A DNA stretch of 64,000 bases, taken from NCBI GenBank assembly GCA_963854835.1, contig OY978529.1:4064501-4128500 (forward strand), given 5' to 3'. Positions 11,663 to 22,924 of the stretch are shown here, in pieces. The position numbers and the translations under genes were made by a program. Under the pieces are notes generated by a model that saw nothing but the letters and a program-made list of their open reading frames with translations, ran no database searches and was not told the origin of the DNA. Every line of letters starts with the position of its first letter. Within the stretch, counting starts at the first letter, position 1. Source of the stretch: Megamerina dolium. Taxonomy: Eukaryota > Arthropoda > Insecta > Diptera > Megamerinidae.

Positions 11663-11994
11663 AAAAAAAAAAAAATGTGGCACATACAAACCTGAAGGGC
11701 TCTTTGACCGAGCTTCTCTTCCAGTACTCTTGTACATGTTAAATTTTGAACAGTATTTTAGTAGGGACCTACTTATTTTAGCCGGTTCCGAATAACTAAC
11801 CTAACATCACATTTTCTGAGCTTTGTTACAGAGTTGATTTAAAAGCTTTTTGTTACTGCCGAAAGAATTGCCAAGTGCCGATTAATGGGCACTGTTTGAA
11901 ACAAAAATTTTTTTGTTAAATTAATGCTCCAGCCGGGGATTGAACCCACGACCTACAGGTTGGAAGGCCAATGTACTAACCTCTGAGCTACGGC
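11663..11994 (-). mobile_element. tRNA-derived SINE, full copy with 13-bp target duplication
   Basis: Minus-strand SINE of 332 bp. Its 5' end (right side) resembles a tRNA: GCCGTAGCTCAGAGGTTAG (A box) and, about 40 bases on, GTGGGTTCAATCCCCGG (B box), the two parts of a polymerase III internal promoter. The tRNA-unrelated body carries GTTCGGAACCGGC-like and AAAGCTCAGAAAA-like blocks shared with other copies. The 3' end (left side) is GTGCCACAT followed by a run of about 13 T on the SINE strand. It is flanked by the perfect duplication AACTTTTGTACTG (11650-11662 and 11995-12007), which defines the ends. The Pol III promoter role is inferred from box similarity. Confidence 0.9.
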
Positions 11995-12007
11995 AACTTT
12001 TGTACTG

Positions 12008-12493
12008 GATCGAAGGAATTACAGGATTACGTCAGACTCTATGAGACTCTTCGAAATAACCAGTCATGATCTCACGGAGTGATGGTGCAGAGAAGAATCT
12101 GTCGAGATTTATATTAGCCTTAAGATGTTTGGGTCTTTTTGGTTTATGAGTTAAACGAGTTTGAAATCGATGTTGACATAGCTAGTTCATCGAGCTAATG
12201 AAAGTACTCGTACCAGTCGGGAATATGTAGCACTCGGTGCCCGTTGATGTATGCTGAAAAAATTATTACGAAAATTGTCTGAACCTCTTTTCAATCCGCC
12301 TTTTTTTAAAGAAATTTTTTGTCATAGTGTGTTGAAGATTTATATCTCTTTCGTTATATAATTTATGTAATATGCAATTCTTTACTTTGCTTGTATATTT
12401 TTTATATATGTATTTACACATATATTTTACACGAAAAAAAAATTTTTTTAAGCATATATTATACATATAACTCTTTATAAACATTGATAGGTA
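12008..12493. other. spacer
   Basis: AT-rich DNA with no recognised gene or element. An 86-codon minus-strand open frame (12266-12526) is low-complexity and runs into the mariner end, so I do not call it. Confidence 0.5.
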
Positions 12494-13568
12494 AGAGAGC
12501 GGTCCCAGAACTACCCGACCTAACAAAGAAAATATTACAAATTTTTTCTTTTTTTCCTAACGTAATCTTCTTTTAGCTCTATACACTTTTCCCAGCGATA
12601 TTCTATAGCTTCGATACCTTGTTTATAGTATGAACTGCCTAGCTCATTAAACTAGCCATCTACCGCAGACTCCACCTCTTTATTGTTTGCAAATCTTCCA
12701 CCACCAAGCCATTTTTTCAAATTTGGAAATAGAAAATAATCCGAAGCAGCTAAATCTGGCGAATAAGGTGCGTGCTGAAGCAATTCGAGCTTTAACCATA
12801 ACCTTGCCTGCAGATGGAACTGTCTTCGCCTTCTTTGAACACGATTCTCCTCTTTCAGTCCACTGTTTTGACTGCTCCTTCGTCTCAGATGTGAACTGCT
12901 GGACCCATGTCTCATCCGTGGTTACGAATCGACGCAAAAACTCGGCTTTATTACTGTGAAACATCGCCAAACACTCTATAGAAACATCTTCACGACTTTT
13001 TTTTTGTTCTATTGTGAGCAAAAGCGGCACCCATCCAGCACACAGCTTTTTCATCTCCATATTTTCGATGAATATACGATGTATTGCACTTTTTGAAATG
13101 CCTGTAATTTCACCTAGCTCACGCACCTTCAGCCGGCGATCATCCAATACCATTTTCTGGATTTTTTTAACCGTTTCTAGCGTGGCCACCTCATTTGGGT
13201 GACCACTACGGTGCTCATCTTGACAGCTCGTACGACCTCGTTTAAATTTTGCCACCCAATATTTTATGATCGTAAACGAAGGAGCAGACTCCCACAGAGT
13301 AGAATATAGTTCGGCTATAATATTCGTTGGACTGAGACCTTTCCCATGAGTATTGAATTACATAACGGTGAACAATTATTTCCATGTTTACAAATTCGCT
13401 GAGGTCGTTAACTTTCGATGACTCCAAAAAACAAAAATTCTAAACAACGTGCCGCCTTGAAACTTAAAGCATATGTTTTATAAGGTTGCCACTTTTCACC
13501 AAATGTATTTTTTTTAAAATACTCCCGCCATCTATATGTCAGGTCGGGTACTTCTGGGACCTCCCTCA
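12494..13568 (-). mobile_element. DD34D mariner copy 2, internally deleted
   Basis: 1075-bp member of the family at 4366-5510, with the same inverted repeats (GCGGTCCCAGAACTACCCG at the left, GGTCGGGTACTTCTGGGAC at the right). The left target base pair is TA (12492-12493) and the right one has mutated to TT. A 191-codon minus-strand frame (12680-13255) keeps much of the transposase N-terminal half: DEHRSGHP, VRELGEITGISKSAIHRIF, and the first catalytic motif VTTDETWV. About 200 bp between SAGKVM and LKLELLQHAPYSPD is missing, removing the second Asp motif, and the rest continues in another frame (SPDLAASDYFLFPNLKKW). Non-functional. Confidence 0.9.
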
Positions 13569-13569
13569 T

Positions 13570-15120
13570 TATGCTACAATAAATGTATGCCAAATCAAAA
13601 GACACAAAGTAAAATGTAGAATTAAATAGCATTAATATAATAAATATAATTTACATTATTTTAGACATTTATTTGAACATTTTTTTCATAAGATTGTTGC
13701 TGTTTTTGTAATATGTTGTTGTTGTAACATGATTATCATACGGTGCTATATATGCCAATAAATAACTGTGGGTACATATGAATGTGTATATGAGTACTAT
13801 ATGTACATATAATTTTAAATACCTAGAGCCGATCTTTAGTCTCTTAGTATTGTGGTTAAACACACTAAAAAAAAATACCAGTAACTTATATAGACGACAA
13901 TAGTAATAATGCTAATAATGCCAATATTATTAAGAAATGCAAAAAAACAGAGTAATACCGCGCTGCCAACAAAATTATTAGTAATTTTCTATTTACTATT
14001 TATTACTAACAATTTTTCTTTGAGTGTAATCAAAATTTTTCTCATAAAATTGTATGCAGAATTATTGAAATTATTTTTATTATTATTGTTAGTATTTTTA
14101 ATGTATACATTCATATGTATATAAACCGTGTGCAAGGAAGCAACATGTGTCATCAACATCATATAGGCATAAGAAAGTTTCTTCTTTTAATTAATTATTT
14201 TTTCGTCATATGTACAGTTGAATAGTTGAACAATTTAGTTTGTATTGCGCGGTGTCAAATGCTCAAGTGTCATCGTTCGATATTCGGTCACCATCATGCT
14301 ATGCACTCTCTCCCGTTCTCTCCTTTATTATGTTGTTAGGTTATTTCGGCTACATGTATCTATACATTTAAATGTTTGAGTATACACAGAGTGTTTCATT
14401 AAGGGGGAAATAGGGTGAATTCGTGTAAAGAAAGGCACATTTTTGTGTTAATTTTTTTATGAAACAGTTGAAATCTATTTAGTAAAACCAATGGTACATT
14501 ATAGTATGACATTTGAAGAATATTGTGTAAAATTTTCATGGAGAAATATATAGTAAAAGATGCGGCAATGGCAGAAATTATTCTGGAGCTTCTTGGAAAA
14601 AAGTTGAATTGCGGTGTCCGTCATAAATCGATGCTGGATTATCTGAAATCAAAAAAACAAATTATATCGTAAAATAATCGCTTTGCCTAGGTAATGCTGG
14701 GGCTTTTTTTTCAATTTCTCACTTTTTGGGAACACTTTAAAGGAAAAACCGCGTTTTTTTTTGCGAAAAAATAGGTTAATTAAAATTAAAAAACCCTATT
14801 CCCCACTTAAACAACGTAAAAATTGAATTAATAAAGAGTAATGCCTTCAAAAGGGGCCACATGCAGACCCTCATGGATGAGTAATGATACCAGAGCGATT
14901 GGACTTAATTACGAGTTGTGAAAATTTTGAAAATATGTAGTTTTATGGCAAACTTCACTAGTGTTTTTTGAGCATGAGAGCTACTGCTTCAGACGCATTG
15001 TTCCTTCAACTCTCGGGTTTTGTATATCTTTTTCACTGTCACTTTTTCGTACAGTATAGTATAGGATCGATTACAAAGAACGAATGAAAAGAGAGCATAT
15101 GTCAGTGTTCAACTCGGAGC
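13570..15120. other. AT-rich spacer
   Basis: No gene recognised. Open frames here (for example 13909-14124) are hydrophobic AT-rich translations without family features. The ends at 14381-14393 (TATACACAGAGTG) and 15273-15286 (CACCCTGTGTATAT) are short inverted repeats that might bound an old element, but the evidence is weak. Confidence 0.45.
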
Positions 15121-15124
15121 GCAG

Positions 15125-15240
15125 TGAATCGTTGGTAAAAGCCGAGGAAGAGCAAAATAGAACCTCCGGTGTAAGGATCAAGTACTAAAGAATACGTCAA
15201 TCATGAAATTTTCAAACAGAGCCAACATCCCAAAGAAGTA
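15125..15240 (+). pseudogene. RTE LINE 3' remnant, strongly decayed
   Basis: Weak but collinear match to the RTE C-terminal end: AACCTCCGGTGTAAGGATC, AAGTACTAAAGAATACGTC and a SNWRQ-like coding stretch ending near GCCAACATCC. Order and spacing agree with 7540-7600 and 53490-53560. No longer readable as protein. Confidence 0.5.
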
Positions 15241-15554
15241 ATAACGTATTAATTGTCACATTCTAAATGTAGCACCCTGTGTATATAGATTTTAATACAT
15301 ACATATATATATAAATATTACAATATTCGACCAACAGGTTAATTTCAGGTTCGTTTGCTTTTTTTATAGCACGAATTATTTTGTTTTGCCTTGTTTTGTG
15401 AAAATGCAACTTGCAACATGCAATGCACAATAACAAATACATAGATACGAGTACTCATGTATCCTCATTCATATGTAAAGTTATATATTAGGAGTGCTAA
15501 TCATTGTTGCTCCAGATATCCCGGCATTAGTTACGGTGCGTCTTGCGATTTTCG

Positions 15555-15729
15555 AGATAGATAAAGGTATGCTAGATAGTTCATATTATAAACAGGGTAT
15601 CGAGACTATAGAATATCGCTGGGAAAATTGTATAGCGCTAAAAGGAGATTATATTGAGAAATAGAGAAAAACTTTCGCAAATTTGTTGTGTTTTCTTTGT
15701 TAGGTCGGGTAATTCTGGGACCGCTCTCG
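15555..15729 (+). mobile_element. DD34D mariner copy 3, 3' end only
   Basis: Plus-strand 3' fragment of the same mariner family. It reads DSSYYKQGIETIEYRWENC, then IALKGDYIEK and a stop, the normal C-terminus of this transposase. This is followed by the right inverted repeat (AGGTCGGGTAATTCTGGGAC ... CTCTCG) and TA at 15730-15731. Everything upstream is missing. Although short, it keeps an undamaged C-terminal reading frame. Confidence 0.85.
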
Positions 15730-15840
15730 TATATGCATATTTGTATATTCCAACCATTATGGAAAGATGGAGAAATCTAGAAAACCATTAACACCTTTAG
15801 GGTGCAATATCCCTAAAAGGAGTGCATTTGATTTGAAAGA

Positions 15841-15940
15841 GTTTTGCCATTCATCTTCATTTTCGGATTCAGACAAATTTTGTCATTCATCTTCATTTTA
15901 GGATTCCAAACAAATTTCATTATTCATCCTCAGTTTAGGT
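15841..15940. repeat. short minisatellite, three ~47-bp units
   Basis: Three imperfect tandem units built on TTTTGCCATTCATCTTCATT followed by TTAGGATTC and AACAAATTT variants. No function evident. Confidence 0.65.
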
Positions 15941-16399
15941 ATACTATGCGCCCATATGGGAAGTTCTTGAGATCATGGAGGTGTATCTTACCGTGTAATG
16001 AATTCCCAAAGTCTTTTGAATAAAAATAATGTCATGTATGAAAATAAGTGACTAATATAAAAGAAAATTACTTATCTGTCGATGATTAAGTCAGCGAGCA
16101 TTGAAGCCAAAAATATTGTTCAAAAAATTTTTCTCAATATTTAGGGACGAAGTTTTAAATCATTTGCTGCATTTTACGGCGGTACTTCTGAAAGTGCACA
16201 GTGAGCAAAGCTAATCGCAGACTACCTTAAATTTAAAACAAGACTACAAAAATTTAATTTTGAAAATATATTAGAATAATTATTTTTTTACTTTCTATAC
16301 CTTTTTTTTTCATAACCTTTGTAAACTACTCTCTAGAAATACAAAATAATATTTTTGCTTAGATTGTGGCGTAAAACTGGCCCCAAAACAAACGAAGTT

Positions 16400-17190
16400 G
16401 TCGACATTGTTGCTGCACTTTCGGAAACTCAAAAAATTTTTTAGGTGCAATCGTTGATTGACTAATATGCCACAAAGTTAAATTTATATTTTTAGAGCAA
16501 ATTTATACTACAGAAGCACAAATTTATTGCAATATAGCAATTGAAGTCGTAAAAATCGTCTCATTTAGAAAAAATTGAAAAAAATGTGCAATTTTTTTTT
16601 GATATTGTTTTTGTTACAAATTTTTTTAATATTCCGAACACATTTCTAAGCAAATTCTAAAAATAAAAAAATTATTTTTTTTCACATTTTACCTTATTTA
16701 AAATTTTTCATAATTTTTTAAAAATTTTTCAATATATGAAATTTTCGAAAATATGTCCCTAATTTCCAATAGCGACTTCTCATACTCAAAAATAAAATAA
16801 AAATTAAGATTCAATCGTTGATTACAAATATTTTGCAAAGTTAAATTTATATCTTTAAAGCAAAATTTTATTGCAATTTTGCGTAAAAATCGTCTGATTT
16901 AGAGAAAATTGAAAAAAAATGTGCAATTTATTTATTGATATTGTTTTTGTTACAAATTTTTTAAATATTTTGAAAATATTTCTAAGTAAATTGTAAAAAA
17001 AAAATTTTTTTTTTTTCAACATTTTGGCTTACTTAATTTTTTTTTCATAATTTTTTAAATATTAAAAAAAAAAAATAGTTTTTATTCCTTATAATATATT
17101 TAATATGCCCTAATTACCAATAGTGACTTTGGAAAACTCTAAAAAATTTCGGGGTCAGCAAGACACCCAAAAATTTGGCAACCCTAGTAT
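16400..17190. repeat. ~350-365 bp tandem repeat, two units plus a partial one
   Basis: CAATCGTTGATT recurs at about 16448 and 16812, and CCAATAG(C/T)GACTT at about 16765 and 17116. Both spacings are around 350-365 bp. Shared blocks include AAGTTAAATTTATAT, AAATCGTCT and GATATTGTTTTTGTTACAAA. The last partial unit ends with GGTCAGCAAGACACCC and GGCAACCCTAGTA. Very AT-rich and non-coding. Confidence 0.75.
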
Positions 17191-18695
17191 ATACATTTTA
17201 TATTTATATAAAAAAAGTATATGAAGTTGCAACATTGAAATGTTCGTTTTCACATGTATAGTATAATACAACTTGCCACTTTTAGGTACCTGAATTCCAG
17301 TATACTTACTTCATAATGATGGTGATTGCTACTGTTGCAAAAATAAAAGGTAGCAAGAATAGGGCAATAGAAAAAGAAGAAGAAAAGGTGAATAATATTG
17401 CAGCAATAATATTGACAATGAGTGAAAACAATAAAAACGTAATACTACTGCCTAGTACATAATATGAATATTGAACAAGCGGTCAAGGTATTATTCGTAC
17501 AGGCAACAAGTATTGAGTTGAGCAATACTAGTGGCAATGTGTAAATCGAAATAAAGTGTCGTCAGATTAAATATTGAAAAATATATTTTATTCATACATA
17601 TAAGAGCATACGCATTATATACTGTGTACGCTGTTTATCATCCTGAATAGTCATATATGGCAAATTGGCACCAAACAACTAGAGGTGCCACAAAGAAGTT
17701 ATGGCTATAACGCATATTTTTCGGTATGCAAAGTGTGAAAATTAGTAATACACACCTTTATCTTTGTCCATGCACCCAATATTCCCGTATGAATTCAGTT
17801 CTCTAGTTGCCTTTCTTCCATTTAAGTCAAATATTTTTGGGTATGTGGCAAATACTACTATTCATAGATACACACATTTATGTATGACCAACTCAATAAC
17901 TAGTTGCATGATACATGCATTGCTGTTATTATTGTTGTTCAGCTTGCTGCAACAACACTGTATGTAACCTCTTGGCAGCCAAGCAGCTAGTGGCGATTTG
18001 ATGTGCAACAATGAATGTAGTGTTAACGCTACATGGTGTCTAATATTGAAGCTGGTATGATAGTGGTAATTTTTTAATATTTTTATATCGATCGCTCGAT
18101 AATAAGTGAGAATGTGTCGAAAAAGTAGTATGTCGCTGGTGGAATCGGAGAAGTAGGTGGTGATGGCAATAGCCCCCATATGGTAATTGTCACTTGAATA
18201 TGCACGCATGTAGTAAGCTTCCGTCATACATGCATATATATGAATACAACTATGTCTAGGATCATGGTAACGTAGTAAGGTACATATATAAGAATACATA
18301 TGTGCAACAAATTGTTGCAAGCAACATAAACGCATACACAATGGGAGTCTACTTGTTGCCATTGCGGTATGAGTGAGGTGAGAAGGTGAAAATGTGTGTT
18401 ATTATTGTTGTTGTGCACTATTTGACGCTATCGACATGTGTCACGCAAATTAAACGCACATGTTATGCATAAATATGTACAAACACTCTATTCGAGGGTT
18501 TGTGTGCTTATGTACGTGAGTAGGGTAAACACCCAGAAGAAAACAGACACATTCGTCTTCAAAGACCATAAGCAAACATGTATCAAAGTCAAGTTGAACA
18601 CAAAAGAACACATTTGCCTTAAAAGACATGAGGGTAAAACCGTTAAATGTAGGTGGAGATCCTGAGTTAACAATAATTATAACAAGCACTACATT
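17191..18695. other. spacer with no supported gene
   Basis: A 166-codon minus-strand frame (17862-18362) and several 60-96 codon frames are present, but they are Tyr/His/Cys-rich translations of AT-rich DNA with no motif. A few bases near 17725 (GCAAAGTGTGAAAA) resemble family A tandem units. Nothing else is supported. Confidence 0.5.
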
Positions 18696-18699
18696 TATG

Positions 18700-19870
18700 A
18701 GGGCACTGAACGTCATCCTAAACTTACATTCGATCGACATTCAAATACAACTAACCGCAGCGAACGCGGCCACCAGGATTGTAGAAGGTGGCCTATGGAA
18801 TGCGAGACAGTTTGAACACAGTAAAATATTAGATAGCCGAAAGCAGTACATCACTTCAGTGCTAGACTTGAGAGAGCAGTTTGAAGTGAGGTTTCCCACT
18901 CGAAATGACTGGGACCTGGATCGTATGGCCAAGGAGGATACCATTAAGCTGTATACCGATGGATCCAAAATGGATAACGCTGTAGGAGCGGGGGTATAAT
19001 TCGCAGATCTCAATGTGTCCAGGTCCTTTCGTCTGGGAAGCTACGCCAGCATCTTTCAAGCAGAAGTTCTGGGAATACGGGAAGCTTGTAGGATACTAAG
19101 TAGTCATCCACATAAACTATCAAAGGCATATGCATTGTTAGATAGTCAAGCAGCCCTTTTGTCACTTAATTCGCCAGAAACTAATTCAAAAATCATAAGA
19201 CAATGCAAGGAGGAGCTAAACTCACTAACGCGCAAAATGAACATCACTCTCATCTGGTATCTGGCCATAGGAACATAGAGGGTAATGAGCAAGCAGATGA
19301 ACTGGCATGAAGGGGGGCATCTCTCAGCGAATCCGAGTAGTTAGCTGTCGGATGCCCCCTCAACGCAGTTAAAATAGAGATCCACCTTAAGTTTAAGAAG
19401 AGGAAGAGAACTGTTACCTGCAAAATAAGCAAGCAACTTTGGCCACGACACGATAAGTCAAGAACAGACGAATTGATAAGGAAGCCAAGAACAGACATTT
19501 TCAAAAAAACTTCAACAATAACCTCCCACTGGCCGATGGGGGACCACGCCGAAAGGATGGGTTGGCCCCACAATGGCAGATGCCGAAACTGCGATCAGGA
19601 AGGGATCAGGGAGACGGTTTCCATTTTCTATGCGAGTGCCCAAGTCTGGGCTCCCTGCGTTATAGAATACTACGAAAATTCGTAATGGACGACCTCAATG
19701 TACTCGCTAAAATAAAATTAGATGATATTAGTAGGTTTATTAATAAATAAAGGTGGTTCGAATAAACCACATATCAGTGGTCACACCAGTGGTGTATCAA
19801 AATGGCACTTATTGTGCTAATTGAGCCTGGGTTTTGTCTCCCAACATTTATGAGATTACTTTCCCGCCAA
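18700..19870 (+). pseudogene. RNase H-bearing LINE 3' part (I-superfamily type)
   Basis: C-terminal part of a non-LTR retrotransposon ORF2 carrying an RNase H domain, which removes RNA from the RNA-DNA hybrid during copying. The frame at 18730-18999 gives AANAATRIVEGGLWNARQF and the first RNase H block KLYTDGSK. A stop follows, then FQAEVLGIREA and LLDSQAALLSLNSPE at 19060-19180. The WVPGH block is damaged (LIWYLAIGT, then a stop). The end reads FLCECPSLGSLRYRILRKF and stops at 19750 after DDISRFINK. The 3' untranslated part probably reaches about 19870. At least four frame breaks. The clade is uncertain: the I, LOA and related groups all carry RNase H. Confidence 0.75.
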
Positions 19871-19889
19871 ACAAAAAAAATCCTTCCTA

Positions 19890-20480
19890 TTTTGACCACT
19901 GAAGGGAGCTTCAATACAAAATGAACTTAAAAATACCTGAAAATCGACAATTAGCCATGTAGATGCCCAGCCATCACAACTAGAATAGTAAAATGTATGA
20001 AGTACACCCATAAATTTTCACTCCTCAATATTTCTCCCGAATACACCTCATGTCTTCCGAGTTTAATGGTGTTCCTATGCAATATTCAGGCGAAACTAGG
20101 TGAAAATCGACAAATAATCCCTATAAAATGTATGACAAACTCCAATTAGTTTTACTGTCCAACATATCTTGCCCAAACATTAAAAAATTAACCCAAAAAA
20201 GAAGCTGAAAGTCAATAAATGATCTTTTAGCTCCCAAGAGATCGCCCCATAGAGGGGTAAATGACCGATCTTCATTTTCTCCGTTAGTATTTGCACCAAA
20301 CTTACTTACTTTCAATCTTTTTTCTACTAAGAGGTCTCCCAAGTTGCATAAATGAACTCAAAAAGAGCTGAAGACCAACAAATAGCTACTTAACTTCCCG
20401 GAAATCGCCCACTAGAGCATCTAAATCTATTCAACTACTCTTACCAACATTTCCTTCAAAGACAGTTGCTAATCATTACC
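19890..20480. repeat. degenerate tandem-like repeat
   Basis: Loosely periodic sequence with recurring GAAAATCGACAA / GAAAGTCAATAAATGA / GAAGACCAACAAATAG blocks and AGAGATCGCCCC / GGAAATCGCCCAC variants about 100-170 bp apart. Strongly diverged. It may relate to the second tandem family at 39 and 57 kb, but I cannot show that. Confidence 0.45.
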
Positions 20481-21900
20481 ATCATAGCGTGTGGCGACAA
20501 TTTTTTATGGGAAGACCGATATACAAAATTGATGCTTTTATAAAAACTAAAAAGTATCTGAATCAAAATTTGGAATTACTGTTAGATTCCGCGGGAAAAA
20601 TGCTTGTGAGGTGTCAAAAATTTTCGCTTTACAATCTGACCCACCACATATAGAACATAAATGTCTTTGAAGACATAACATTCAACAATGCCACTTCCTT
20701 TAGGGCATTGCACGTATACATATGGATTTATTCACTAAACACTACCTCTGCCTCTCTCTCTCTCACACACTCTCTGACTCTCATTTAATTGTCTAAACGT
20801 ATGACTAGCTAACTACATTCACTCTCTCCACCACAACCACTAATACAAAGAAGAGGTTCAGATGTTGTTGCAGCTTCATTATGCCACACGTGCACGATTG
20901 TGGTGAAATAAAACTTTTAGTTGCACTTACACTCAGCGCGGAAATGAGTACATACATGCATCTAAATGTTTGACGTGTTGCATGAATATGGCTACATACA
21001 TACTCGTACCTCTCTATATGTCCATGCAACTGCCCATATTGAATGAGAGTGTCATTGGTATTGGCGTTTATGTTTTCTTTTTGTGTGTTTTTGTTTTGCT
21101 GTAAAAACATACTTTTTGACACATTTTAACAATTTATGACAATGCTTTTGAATGTACTCGCGCTTTCCTTTACTTCGCCCCATTGCTTCGTTTATGCTCG
21201 TTCGTTTGTTCGCTCACTCAGTCTCTACATCTCTCACCTATTCACCTACTGCATTTGTTCGATTTGGTTCGATGTTTGACAACTAAATTCAAAAGTAATT
21301 CATGTGTCACATGTCATAATGTCAATGCGTATGACAGGCTAGAAATGTATGTGTGTGTGTATGGTGTGCGTGAAAGACACACTCTTTCTCTCTCGCTTCA
21401 CAACTGCATGTGTCAAAGTAGTTTGTATGCGCGTTATGTGCAGTTAATGCGTGTATGTACTACAATATCATTTAGTATTTATCCAGTTTTGTTGTTGTTG
21501 TTGCTGTTGTTGCTTCATTTGTTTCACTGACAATTGTCATATAATTTATGACAGTTTTAACTATTTTTCATATCATTACTTTATATTGTCAGTGTCATTA
21601 TTAAATGCGTAACGAATGCGTATACATACGAGTACGTATGTAATTGCATATTCATGGTTATAATATCCAGCAGTGAAGGGTCTGAGATGGTGATAAAATC
21701 ACATAGAATTATGAGAATTATGAAAATCAATAGTTTTGAAAAAAAAAGAACTATTAGGCACTGCAATAGTGTACATATATTCTATATTCGAGTGTGTTAA
21801 AGTGATTTGATTAAAATTCTACATTTACGTGAACAAATTCAAATAGGTATACTATTTCAAAAATTTGTGCCGATACAAATTAATTGAGTCGTTAGATTTC
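20480..21900. other. spacer
   Basis: Contains (TC)n near 20750-20765 and a GTT run near 21491-21512. Open frames of 61-115 codons follow repeats or AT-rich stretches and have no family features. Confidence 0.5.
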
Positions 21901-21904
21901 GTGA

Positions 21905-22865
21905 ATTCGTCATACAGGCTTCGTCTCCACGTTCCCTTCGGCCGTCCTCTTCGGCGAGAGTGTTGCGGATTCCAGTCTAGGGACATTCTGCTGATGTCAG
22001 TCGCAGGTTTACGGATTGTATGGCCTATCCATTTCCACTTTCGCTCGCGTATTTCAATCTCAACCGGCCTTTGTCCGCTTCAAATAAGGAGCTCGTCATT
22101 TGAAATCCAATTATCTGGGCACCATATGGGCAGTATAGCTCTTAAACAGCTGTTTATTAAACCTTCCAGCTTTTTTGTAGTTGAGACCGCTACGAACTTC
22201 ACATTCGAATTGAAAATCCATAGTTTTGTCCTGGTGGTTAGAAGCTTAGCCGCTCCTTAAAAGCATGGCGAAGGATGATCGAAGGCTTTCGTAATTCTGT
22301 ACTCAATGTCGATATTAGCGCCGTCGTCAGGGGTGATTTGGCTACCCAAGTAGACAAATTTGTTTACACTTTCGATGGGTTGTCAGCGATCCGCGTAAGC
22401 AATCACATCGTCTAACTTGCATTGCATGTGTCCCCGTTGTTGTGACAGTAAAGCAATGTCATCAGCATAATCGGGATCATCTAGATATTCCATACTGATT
22501 GGGGGGTTCCAGAGTATGCCTCTGCCAGGCTCAGCGTCAAGGGTATTGCTTAGCACATCGTGATTACAATTAGAAACAAGAGTGGCGATAGGATGCAACC
22601 TTGTCTCACTCCTGCAACTGGTTCAATTGGGTCGGATAGAGCACTATCATGCAGCACTCTACATTGAAAACCAGTATATTGAGACTGTATTAGATTTAGC
22701 AATTTATTTGGAACTCCCAACCGGTCAAAAGCCTTCTCAAAATCAACAGAAACAAAGTATAAGAGTTTCCTGCATTTCAATGATCTGTTCAGTTTCCCAA
22801 ATGCTTTGGAACAAGCGAACCAGCATCAGCGCTGAAGCTCTTCGATCGGTTTTTAGCATTTCTGC
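21905..22865 (-). pseudogene. RTE-like LINE, second family, broken
   Basis: Minus-strand remnant of a different RTE-like non-LTR element. From 22860 down: a piece related to the pre-RT block (ASALMLVRLFQSIWETEQI), then a jump to FVSVDFEKAFDRL (motif A, Asp present) and LHDSALSDPIEPVAGVRQGC with ILSPLLFLIVI (motif B). In another frame follow DYADDIALLSQQRGHMQ (motif C intact), FVYLGSQITPDDGANIDIEY, IEIREREWKWIGHTIRKPA and SRRRGRPKGTWRRS near 21920. Frameshifts and a deletion between the first two blocks inactivate it. It shares the layout of the 54.6 kb element but is clearly a separate family by sequence. Confidence 0.82.
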
Positions 22866-22924
22866 CGTGATGCTGTCCACCCAGCTTTCCAGATTATATA
22901 CTCGATCTCAGTCGCAGTTGGGTG

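Noticed and set aside
17862..18362. 166-codon minus-strand ORF
   Set aside because: Low-complexity Tyr/His/Ile translation of AT-rich DNA, with an Asn run from a GTT tract. No motif or splice context.
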